Below, piece after piece: positions 1 through 5,711 of a DNA stretch of 10,671 bases. The notes beneath the pieces were generated by a model that worked only from the letters and a program-made list of their open reading frames with translations, searched no databases and was not told where the DNA came from. Source of the stretch: Nitrospirota bacterium. GTDB taxonomy: Bacteria > Nitrospinota_A > UBA7883 > JACRGQ01. Position 1 is the stretch's first letter. Every line of letters starts with the position of its first letter. The translations under genes and the position numbers were made by a program. The stretch spans positions 1 to 10,671 of the forward strand of contig JAJRYM010000011.1 in assembly GCA_024275775.1 (NCBI GenBank). Reading direction: 5' to 3'.

Positions 1-182
1 AAAGTAAGCTCCCGGCCCGACTGAAGAGGGAGGGCAAGTGAGCGCATGCGAACTTAGGGAGCTTATCGGGGTCGAGCGAACGAGGGCGTGGACACGGCTG
101 AGTGAGAGTGACCAAATCCCCTTGGGGACGCCACCCACTGCGTGGGAGGCAAAGGCTGAAAACCTGAAAGTTCGGCGTTAAC
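1..182 (+). ncRNA. Candidate structured non-coding RNA, family unproven
   Basis: No supportable ORF lies here, but the stretch is full of complementary segments. A perfect 9-bp pairing joins 5-13 to 57-65 and encloses a smaller stem (15-18 with 32-35). Another stem pairs 85-89 with 128-132. A compact hairpin occupies 130-150 (GCC/GGC, an A-A mismatch, then CCCAC/GTGGG around TGC), though it cannot form in full together with the previous stem. A last one pairs 155-160 with 171-176 with one G-U. Unpaired parts on the + strand are rich in A and G, as is usual in folded RNAs, which favours + strand transcription. Size and look recall RNAs carried by IscB/TnpB-type elements (HEARO/omega RNA), some of which stand alone without a nuclease gene, but I match it from memory only. 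The 5' end may lie outside the window. It could instead be an intergenic repeat. Confidence 0.38.
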
Positions 183-283
183 CTACGCTCCTTCTCTCGA
201 CAGTTCGCGCGCCTCGTTCTGCTTGCCTCTCCTTGCAAACCAGTTCATAACTTTTCGGCGCTTTACCTGAGCCGCTCTTTCAA
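183..283. other. Non-coding spacer after the nucleotidyltransferase gene
   Basis: About 100 bases between the structured stretch and the stop codon of the AbiEii-like gene. There is no hairpin with a T-run in either direction. A minus-strand reading frame stays open through this spacer, with an ATG at about 256 giving 21 codons, but it has no good ribosome site and no recognisable similarity. GTCGAG at 71-76 is complementary to CTCGAC at 196-201, so the folded element could extend into this spacer. Confidence 0.4.
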
Positions 284-946
284 TCAGCCTTCCGCGATGT
301 TCTCTTTTGCCGTGTGGAGGTCGAGAACCATCTGCCGAACGTTCTTTTTATAAAACGATTTTATCCGCTCCCATTTTGGCTTTCTATTTACGCGATAGCG
401 CGGGTCCGGGTCGATTTCAGCGTCGATAAAATAGACGAGTGATTTTCCCACGTGGACGGGGTTTATCCTGTCCGGGCCAAAACGCTCCATCATGTTTTCC
501 GCGATTTTCCAGAACGGCACGTCCTGCAGAACAAAATACAGGTCGGCAAAATCCCTCTTGGCGCCGCGCTGGCTTATTGCGATTATTTTCATGGAGGCTA
601 TATCCACAATACCGGCTACCGGAATTCCACGAAAACGTTCCGGCCTGTCGATAAAGGGATGCTCGTATCGCATCATGGACACTTTGACGCCTCCGGCGAC
701 CGTAACCAGCGTCCCCTCTTCCTCCTGCATGACCGCCGGACTCAACTTAAGGTTTTGCATTTCCACAAAAAGCCGTTCAGTGGAAAAAGGTTTTTCCGTG
801 AAAAAATCCAGGTCTTCGGACAGTCTGTGGCCTATACGTAAGGTAAGCGCCGTGCCGCCCGCCAGCACAAACTCATGAGCCTTCACCAGAGCGTTAAGCC
901 GTCTCAGCACTTTGAGGCCGTTTGGCGGAAGGCATTCAGGATGCAC
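284..946 (-). CDS. AbiEii/AbiGii-family nucleotidyltransferase (toxin of an AbiE-like module)
   Basis: Predicted member of the AbiEii toxin family, nucleotidyltransferases of type IV toxin-antitoxin and abortive-infection systems that are thought to modify cellular RNAs such as tRNAs. Numbered from the chosen start (220 residues), the family signature is clear: Gly-Gly-Thr at 30-32, then Ser-x-Asp-x-Asp ending with Asp45 and Asp47 (the metal-binding pair), Asp115, Lys120, and the late block Lys130-Arg-Asp132-x-x-Asp135-Leu. I place the start at a GTG (944-946) because an excellent AGGAGG lies 9 bases before it. A TTG at 965-967 would add seven residues but would have that AGGAGG inside the gene. 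The gene overlaps the end of the upstream DUF6922-like gene by 11 bases, so the two are translationally coupled, the usual antitoxin-then-toxin order. Family assignment is firm; toxicity is inferred. Confidence 0.85.
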   Translation of the reverse strand: MHPECLPPNGLKVLRRLNALVKAHEFVLAGGTALTLRIGHRLSEDLDFFTEKPFSTERLFVEMQNLKLSPAVMQEEEGTLVTVAGGVKVSMMRYEHPFIDRPERFRGIPVAGIVDIASMKIIAISQRGAKRDFADLYFVLQDVPFWKIAENMMERFGPDRINPVHVGKSLVYFIDAEIDPDPRYRVNRKPKWERIKSFYKKNVRQMVLDLHTAKENIAEG

Positions 947-1337
947 AGCCGGACTCCTCCTGCTCAAGATTCAGCCATATCGACCAGAAATTTTTCGACT
1001 TCCGGGATATCTTTCTGCCGGTCAAACATATTTCGGCAATCAAATTCGTTGGGTAGATATTCTGTATCCATAAAAAGGCGTCGAGGCCGCCCGCTTCCAG
1101 AACCCGCTCGATGATATACCTAGCGTACCTTTGCAGATTGAGTTCCGCCGGCTCTACATCCCAAAACAGAAAATAAAAACGTTTCGGAACCTTCTTCTCC
1201 GCTTCCAGTTTTTTCAGCTTTGCGGCAACCGCCGGGCTTGAGGCCGCCCCCAGATATTTTTGAACGACTTTTTTGCCCGACCGGTAGGCCAGATAGGCGT
1301 ATTTCCTGCTTCCGACTGTTTTAATTACGACGCTCAT
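936..1337 (-). CDS. Antitoxin-type partner with DUF6922-like C-terminal domain
   Basis: A 133-residue protein read just before the AbiEii-like gene. The N-terminal ~30 residues (YAYLAYRSGKKVVQKYLG, 13-30) resemble the short basic beta segment found at the start of many archaeal and bacterial proteins that read 'YLYLxYRxGGKVxxKYLG'. A lysine-rich linker follows. From about residue 56 it resembles DUF6922: FWDVEP (58-63), then IIERVLEAGGLDAF, then the ending NFW (117-119). DUF6922 genes commonly sit directly before AbiEii-type nucleotidyltransferases and are presumed antitoxins. It is not the winged-helix AbiEi antitoxin seen in lactococci. ATG start at 1335-1337; only a weak AGG precedes it. 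Domain calls are from memory of family sequence patterns; the antitoxin role is inferred from the 11-base overlap with its neighbour. Confidence 0.68.
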   Translation of the reverse strand: MSVVIKTVGSRKYAYLAYRSGKKVVQKYLGAASSPAVAAKLKKLEAEKKVPKRFYFLFWDVEPAELNLQRYARYIIERVLEAGGLDAFLWIQNIYPTNLIAEICLTGRKISRKSKNFWSIWLNLEQEESGCAS

Positions 1338-1346
1338 TACGCCTAC

Positions 1347-1375
1347 ATATTACCAAACAATGTTGTATATTTAAA
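1347..1375 (-). promoter_or_regulatory. Candidate promoter of the toxin-antitoxin pair
   Basis: On the minus strand TTTAAA (1370-1375) and TAATAT (1347-1352) are exactly 17 bases apart; each matches four of six consensus positions for sigma-70 type boxes. The start point would fall about 3 bases before the antitoxin ATG, giving an almost leaderless message, in keeping with its weak ribosome site. The whole gap 1338-1484 is A+T-rich compared with the genes around it; apart from this I see no clear signal for cvpA on the other strand. Confidence 0.28.
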
Positions 1376-1484
1376 GCGCGCATCAATAAACCGCCATACC
1401 GGGAGACCGCCTGTTTTTTTAAAAGGCAAGACAGCTCGTTTTTTTGCTTGATTAAGCACCGGCTGTTACAACACAATAGCCGGA

Positions 1485-2177
1485 ATGCAATTTCACTGGT
1501 TTGACGTAGCCGCTCTGGTTTTTCTTGCCGTCTGCGTGCTGTACAGCGCGTTTAAGGGTTTCATCAAGGAGCTTTTTTCCGTATTCGCCTGGATCGCCGG
1601 CTATTTCGGCTCGATATGGCTTCACCCGATAGCGGCGCCGATGGTCAAAAAACTCGTAAAAGCCGACCTGATTGCCGACCTTCTTACATTTTTCCTGCTG
1701 TTCATTTTCATTTACATCGGAGTGAGACTGCTTGGCATAGTGGCGCAGAAGATTTTCGGGCTTGGCAAAATACCGGCGGAAATAAACCGAGGGGCCGGCG
1801 CGATAATGGGGGCGGCGAAATGGGTCTTTTTTCTGGCCATATTTCTTTACCCGCTGGGGCTTTTCCCCGATATGCAAAAAAGCGTACGGAAAAATTCGAT
1901 AATCGCAAAAGAGATAATGGACGTAACCTACCAGATATCATCGAGTGCGGGCGATTTGCCCCAAGCGATGAAAAATCTTAAAAAACAGGCCGGGAAGATA
2001 AGCGGAAAGATGAGCGAAAAAGCCGTAAACGCTTTAAAGGGAGAAGTTGCGAAACAGATTTCCGGCAAAGCGCCTGCCGCTCCTAAACCGGGAAAGGCGC
2101 CGGCCAAAAAAGGCGCCGGCGGCGCATCCGAAACACAGAGAAAAGAAATGGATCAATTCATAAACTCTTTCGAATAA
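1485..2177 (+). CDS. CvpA-family inner-membrane protein
   Basis: A 230-residue membrane protein of the CvpA/colicin V production family. Four hydrophobic spans are visible: about residues 7-26, 31-47, 64-88 and 105-128. Typical CvpA features are the early 'FDxxALVFLAVCVLYSAFKGF' helix, the turn 'GFIKELFSVFAWIAGYFGS', and the third helix followed by 'NRGAGAIMGAAKW'. After the last span comes a long soluble tail, rich in lysine and alanine at 166-213 (KAPAAPKPGKAPAKKG), ending in an acidic stretch; this makes it longer than the ~160-residue E. coli CvpA. In enterobacteria CvpA affects colicin V export and envelope stress resistance; the molecular function is unclear and I do not extend it to this protein. 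The ATG has only a poor ribosome site, yet no better start exists because TGA at 1449-1451 blocks the frame. A terminator follows. Confidence 0.85.
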   Translation: MQFHWFDVAALVFLAVCVLYSAFKGFIKELFSVFAWIAGYFGSIWLHPIAAPMVKKLVKADLIADLLTFFLLFIFIYIGVRLLGIVAQKIFGLGKIPAEINRGAGAIMGAAKWVFFLAIFLYPLGLFPDMQKSVRKNSIIAKEIMDVTYQISSSAGDLPQAMKNLKKQAGKISGKMSEKAVNALKGEVAKQISGKAPAAPKPGKAPAKKGAGGASETQRKEMDQFINSFE

Positions 2178-2209
2178 ACCTCTCAGCTCATTCCTCCGGC
2201 ACGTTACCG

Positions 2210-2230
2210 TTTTCCGGACGGAAAATTTTT
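2210..2230 (+). terminator. Rho-independent terminator after the CvpA-family gene
   Basis: TTTTCC(G) and (C)GGAAAA pair around a tiny loop (2210-2225) and run directly into five T's (2226-2230), 33 bases past the cvpA stop. The stem is A/U-heavy at its base, so it may be of moderate strength. It separates the CvpA gene from rhlB; the remaining 116 bases to rhlB must hold the rhlB promoter, but I cannot point to convincing boxes. Confidence 0.5.
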
Positions 2231-2346
2231 CCCCTTTCCAGCCTCCGATATGAAATAATAGGAAAGATTCATCAGGTGCGGAAAGGGAATCCGCTAATTC
2301 TGGTAAGAACTTCCATAGATACTCCCGCATACGACGATAGGACATT

Positions 2347-3777
2347 ATGAGATTCAAGATTCTTAAACTCGACGACAGACTGCTTAAGGCCATCGAAGAA
2401 ATCGGTTATGAACGGTGCACTCCCGTACAGGAGCAAAGCCTGCCGGAGTCGCTGGCCGGAAACGACCTTATATCGCAATCACAAACAGGCACCGGCAAAA
2501 CCGCCGTTTTTCTCATCACCGTTATCCAGCGGCTTATAGCAAGCGGCGATGAAGGAGGCCGTACCCGCGCGATTATTCTGGTGCCTACGCGCGAACTGGC
2601 CGTTCAGGTGGAACAGCAGGCGGTTCAGCTCTGCAAACATCTGCCGTACAGATCGATCGCGGTTTTCGGCGGGGTCGGTTATGACGAGCAGGAAAAGAAG
2701 TTACGGGAAGGCGTCGAAATCGTCGTCGCGACAACCGGCAGGCTTATAGATTATCTTAAAAGCGGAAAATTGCGGATGGACGACGTTACTTTCATGATAA
2801 TGGACGAAGCGGACAGAATGTTCGACATGGGCTTCATGCCGGACGTGCGCTACATACTTTACAAGGCTCCCCCAAAGGACAAAAGACAGACGATGATATT
2901 TTCAGCCACCCTCGATTTTCGCGTAAGGAGGCTGGCCGAGCAGTTCATGCGGGAGCCGGTGGAGGTGGAAATAGAGCCCGACCAGATAACCGTGGACAAG
3001 GTAAAACAGAAGCTCTTCCACGTTTCGAGGGAAGAAAAACTTCCGTTGCTTCTCAGCCTTTTCCAAAAGGAGGAGATGCCCAAGGTAATCATTTTCACCA
3101 ACATGAAAAGAACGGCGGAAAGGCTCGGCTACAAACTGAAAGGCAACGGGATAGCCGCCGGCGTCATCACCGGCGACGTGGATCAGAAGAAAAGGCTTCG
3201 CGTCATGGAACAGCTCCAATCCGGCCACGCGCCGATACTGGTGGCGACCGATGTTGCCGCGAGGGGAATTCATATCGACAACGTAACCCATATCATCAAT
3301 TACGACGTCCCGGCAGACCCTGCCGCGTACGTGCACCGCATAGGCCGTACGGCCCGCGCCGGTGCGGAAGGAACGGCTTACACAATAGCGTGCGAAGATT
3401 ATGTGGAGCATCTGCCGGAAATAGAAGATTACATAGACCAGAAAATTTCGGTGGAACATATTGATTTCGAGCTTGAGAAAGACAAGGCCGGCGTTTACCG
3501 CAAGCCTTCCATGCAATCCGCCGGACACAGACCGGTTGCCGGCGGCCCTCGCTCGGCGCCTCGGTCGCCAAGAAGAAAAGCCGAATTAAGACCGGCTGGA
3601 GGTTCGTCCGCGGGCGCGCCGCACAGAAGATCCTCCGCGCCTCCGCATAGAACCGGCCGGAGAATGCCGGAATCTCCCGACAGGAAGATGACGATGGAGG
3701 AAAGGCTTGCCTATTACGGCAGGAAGTACGGTGAGACCTTTAAGCCGGTGGAAACTTCCGACAACGGTCTAAAATAA
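2347..3777 (+). CDS. rhlB: RhlB-type DEAD-box ATP-dependent RNA helicase
   Basis: A 476-residue DEAD-box RNA helicase that unwinds RNA with ATP. All core motifs are seen in order: Q motif (about 21-30), Walker A SQTGTGKT (45-52), PTREL (80-84), GG (108-109), TTGR (129-132, where most members have TPGR), DEAD (153-156), SAT (186-188), IIFTN (248-252), ATDVAARG (300-307) and HRIGRTARAG (330-339). The stretch 'ITGDVDQKKRLR' (274-285) and 'ACEDYVEHLPEIEDYI' (348-363) closely follow E. coli RhlB rather than RhlE or CsdA, so an RhlB-type role in mRNA decay is likely. After about residue 385 a disordered tail rich in Arg, Pro and Ser follows, as in RhlB, and probably binds RNA. The ATG is preceded by a GATAGGA site. 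The short lipoprotein gene follows after 32 bases. Confidence 0.9.
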   Translation: MRFKILKLDDRLLKAIEEIGYERCTPVQEQSLPESLAGNDLISQSQTGTGKTAVFLITVIQRLIASGDEGGRTRAIILVPTRELAVQVEQQAVQLCKHLPYRSIAVFGGVGYDEQEKKLREGVEIVVATTGRLIDYLKSGKLRMDDVTFMIMDEADRMFDMGFMPDVRYILYKAPPKDKRQTMIFSATLDFRVRRLAEQFMREPVEVEIEPDQITVDKVKQKLFHVSREEKLPLLLSLFQKEEMPKVIIFTNMKRTAERLGYKLKGNGIAAGVITGDVDQKKRLRVMEQLQSGHAPILVATDVAARGIHIDNVTHIINYDVPADPAAYVHRIGRTARAGAEGTAYTIACEDYVEHLPEIEDYIDQKISVEHIDFELEKDKAGVYRKPSMQSAGHRPVAGGPRSAPRSPRRKAELRPAGGSSAGAPHRRSSAPPHRTGRRMPESPDRKMTMEERLAYYGRKYGETFKPVETSDNGLK

Positions 3778-3787
3778 AAACAGAGAT

Positions 3788-3802
3788 TCCTTGCGCAAGG
3801 AG
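3788..3802 (+). promoter_or_regulatory. Hairpin overlapping the lipoprotein ribosome-binding site
   Basis: TCCTTGCGCAAGGA (3788-3801) is a perfect palindrome that can fold as a 5-bp stem with a GCGC loop. Its right arm contains most of the AAGGAG (3797-3802) serving the ATG at 3810. If folded in the message, the site would be partly hidden. The stem is short, so this may simply be chance. Confidence 0.3.
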
Positions 3803-3809
3803 TAAGGGA

Positions 3810-3959
3810 ATGAAAAAAATTCTGCCTCTTCTTCTTATGGCGCTACTTTTCTCGGCCTGCGCTTCGGACTACTGGAAAAAACCGAACGACGAAGAATACA
3901 AGAAAATGAAGGATGAAGTGGATATTCCGACCCCTACGGAAATCAGAGACCATCTGTAA
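3810..3959 (+). CDS. Small lipoprotein, 49 residues
   Basis: A very short ORF with strong signs of being real: AAGGAG 7 bases before the ATG, a basic start (Met-Lys-Lys), a hydrophobic stretch ILPLLLMALLF (4-14), and a lipobox-like Phe-Ser-Ala-Cys ending at Cys17. Phe at -3 is less usual than Leu, but the whole is a classic type II (lipoprotein) signal peptide. The mature part would be 33 residues, highly charged (ASDYWKKPNDEEYKKMKDEV then PTPTEIRDHL) and with no Cys other than the lipidated one. It should be exported and anchored to a membrane by its lipid. It follows rhlB by 32 bases and may be co-transcribed; its stop is only 10 bases from the stop of convergent purE. I do not recognise a family; entericidin-like or assembly-accessory lipoproteins are similar in size only. 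Confidence 0.75.
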   Translation: MKKILPLLLMALLFSACASDYWKKPNDEEYKKMKDEVDIPTPTEIRDHL

Positions 3960-3969
3960 GGCCGGCTTT

Positions 3970-4434
3970 TCAGGCTCCCGTGTTTTCTTCCATCTCTTTT
4001 ATGTAAGCCCGATGCCGTTCCGCCAAAACCTCGTCCGAAAGCGATAGTATTCTTATGGCGGTAAGAGCGGCGTTAACCGCGCCGTGCGAACCGATGGCCA
4101 TCGTCGCCACCGGAACGCCTTTCGGCATTTGAACAGTTGAAAGAAGAGCGTCCATGCCTTTCAGCGGGCCGCTTTCAATGGGAATGCCTATAACCGGCCT
4201 GTCCGTGCGGGAAGCGACAACCCCCGCCAGATGCGCTGAAAGCCCAGCCGCGGCGATGAAAACTTTTACGCCTTTTTTTTCGGCATCGGCTATCAACCGC
4301 AACGTCCTGCCGGGCGACCTGTGCGCCGAAGTCACGAACATTTCGTACGAAACCGAAAATCTGTCCAGAATATCGGTCGTTTTGCGCACTGTATCCCTGT
4401 CTGATTCGCTTCCAAACAGAATTGCTACATCCAC
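3970..4434 (-). CDS. purE: N5-carboxyaminoimidazole ribonucleotide mutase
   Basis: PurE of purine biosynthesis: converts N5-carboxyaminoimidazole ribonucleotide to 4-carboxy-AIR in the cytoplasm, normally as an octamer. The 154-residue length fits class I bacterial PurE. Seen motifs: GSESD (8-12, phosphate and substrate binding), SAHR (36-39, with the catalytic His38), AAGLSAHLAG (61-70, where enterobacteria have AGGAAHLPG), SxxxxGMDALLSTVQMPKGVPVATMAIG (88-115), and GAVNAAL near the end. The start is GTG, with AAAGGGG 7 bases before it. It lies 26 bases after pilC and is evidently read from the pilus operon. No purK or other pur gene is seen in the window. Gene identity is firm; which class of carboxylation it uses depends on whether a purK exists elsewhere. 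Confidence 0.95.
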   Translation of the reverse strand: MDVAILFGSESDRDTVRKTTDILDRFSVSYEMFVTSAHRSPGRTLRLIADAEKKGVKVFIAAAGLSAHLAGVVASRTDRPVIGIPIESGPLKGMDALLSTVQMPKGVPVATMAIGSHGAVNAALTAIRILSLSDEVLAERHRAYIKEMEENTGA

Positions 4435-4460
4435 CTGTTTTCCCCTTTCCCGTTACAACG

Positions 4461-5699
4461 CTATCCTCTGTGCGCCATTTTGGTCATATCCCACATCGGC
4501 AGGAATATGGCCAGCGCCAGGAACAGAACGATTCCGCCCAGCACGAAAATAAGCACCGGCTCGATTAGAGACGAAAGTTTCTTTATGCTTCTGTCTGCGT
4601 CCTCATTAAAGTACTGGGCTACTTTCAAAAGCATATCGTCCAGCGAGCCGGAATGTTCGCCTGCCGCTATCATTTGAACAACTATTTTCGGAATTATACT
4701 GTACTCCCGCATCGGCTCGGCCATGCCCGACCCTTCCCTGACTGAAGCACCGACTTTATCAAAAATCGTCATCAGGTAATCGTTGCCCGCCGCTTTGGCG
4801 GCCACCTCTATGGCGTCAAGAATGGGAATACCTGATTTCAGAAGATTGGCCATCACGTTGCAGAACTGGCCGAACTTTACCTTGGAAATAACGTCGCCGA
4901 TAACAGGGATTCTGAGCGTATAGTAATGCCATTGATACCGCCCGTGCTTTGTGGAAATATAATTGGTGAAGGCAACGTAAACCCCCGCGAGGATAAGCAG
5001 GCCGATATACCAGTAATTCTGAAAAAGATAATTTATAAATATGAGAATCTTCGTAGGGAGAGGAAGCTCGAGCTTGGCTTTTTCAAAAATGATGATGAAC
5101 TTGGGCACCACGAACGACATAAGAACCGTCACCGCGATGGTTACCGCGCCCACTACGATTTTGGGATATCTAGTAACCTCCTTGAGGCGGTTTTCCGTTT
5201 CAAACTCCCGTTCCATCAGATGAGTAACCCGCTCCAGAGATTCATCCAGCGTGCCGGAAACTTCTCCGGCGTTTACCATGCTTCTAAACGTGCCGGAAAA
5301 AAGATCCGGATAGCTCTTCATGGCTTCGCTCATTGTCGAACCGTCTTCCACTTTTGACTTGATGTCCGTCAGGGCGTGTTTAAGCCTGCTTTTCGAAGTC
5401 TGCTCTATAAGACCGTCAAATATCGACATCAACGGAAGGCCGGCTTTGAACAGAGTGGACATCTGGCTGGTGAACAAAATAAGATCTTCGATCGTTATTT
5501 TTTCGAATTTCCCCTTGAATTTTTCCATGTCAAGAAGAGAAGAGAGACCCGATTGTCCCGCCTTCTCTTCGACCAAGGAAGGCAAATAACCCTGCTGGAA
5601 AAGTTTGGCGGCGGCGTCGTTTTTAGTTGGCGCTTCTATCTCCCCTTCAAACGTACCGGCTTTCGACCGCGACCTCGCTTTGTAAACAAAAACCGGCAA
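4461..5699 (-). CDS. pilC: Type IV pilus / type II secretion inner-membrane platform protein
   Basis: A 412-residue GspF/PilC protein, the polytopic platform that sits above the assembly ATPase and couples it to pilin or pseudopilin insertion. It starts with the usual 'PVFVYKARSRSKAG' block and contains two T2SSF repeats, about 69-195 and 272-398. The duplicated signature is easy to see: GEVSGTLDESLERV (145-158) and GEHSGSLDDMLLKV (347-360). Hydrophobic spans occur at about 181-205, 230-246 and 381-402. The TTG start (5697-5699) has an excellent GAGGGAG six bases upstream, sitting right behind the pilB stop with a 12-base gap. Located between pilB and purE. Pilus and secretion versions are hard to tell apart; with no secretin, pilin or pilT in the window I favour PilC on length and sequence style. 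Confidence 0.9.
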   Translation of the reverse strand: MPVFVYKARSRSKAGTFEGEIEAPTKNDAAAKLFQQGYLPSLVEEKAGQSGLSSLLDMEKFKGKFEKITIEDLILFTSQMSTLFKAGLPLMSIFDGLIEQTSKSRLKHALTDIKSKVEDGSTMSEAMKSYPDLFSGTFRSMVNAGEVSGTLDESLERVTHLMEREFETENRLKEVTRYPKIVVGAVTIAVTVLMSFVVPKFIIIFEKAKLELPLPTKILIFINYLFQNYWYIGLLILAGVYVAFTNYISTKHGRYQWHYYTLRIPVIGDVISKVKFGQFCNVMANLLKSGIPILDAIEVAAKAAGNDYLMTIFDKVGASVREGSGMAEPMREYSIIPKIVVQMIAAGEHSGSLDDMLLKVAQYFNEDADRSIKKLSSLIEPVLIFVLGGIVLFLALAIFLPMWDMTKMAHRG

Positions 5700-5711
5700 A
5701 ACAGTCTCCCT

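Noticed and set aside
43..50. CGCATGCG palindrome as a possible protein-binding site
   Set aside because: Short palindromes of this kind occur by chance, and it fits inside the larger folded element.
190..340. Minus-strand open frame overlapping the end of the AbiEii-like gene, ending in a basic peptide with a 21-codon ATG-started portion
   Set aside because: No ribosome site, no recognisable family, and most of it is a shadow of the nucleotidyltransferase gene in another frame.
1446..1457. GCTT-GATT-AAGC mini-hairpin next to a T-run
   Set aside because: The stem is only four base pairs, and the T-run precedes it on the + strand and becomes A's on the minus strand, so it is not a terminator for either side.
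2093..2125. Near-identical GGCGCCGGC units around a run of A's inside the CvpA-family gene
   Set aside because: They encode the Ala/Gly/Lys-rich tail and lie well before the stop codon, so they are best explained as low-complexity coding sequence rather than a regulatory repeat.
3961..3970. GCCGGC followed by TTTT in the gap between the lipoprotein gene and purE
   Set aside because: The palindrome has no room for a loop and the gap is only 10 bases, so it cannot form a normal terminator by itself.
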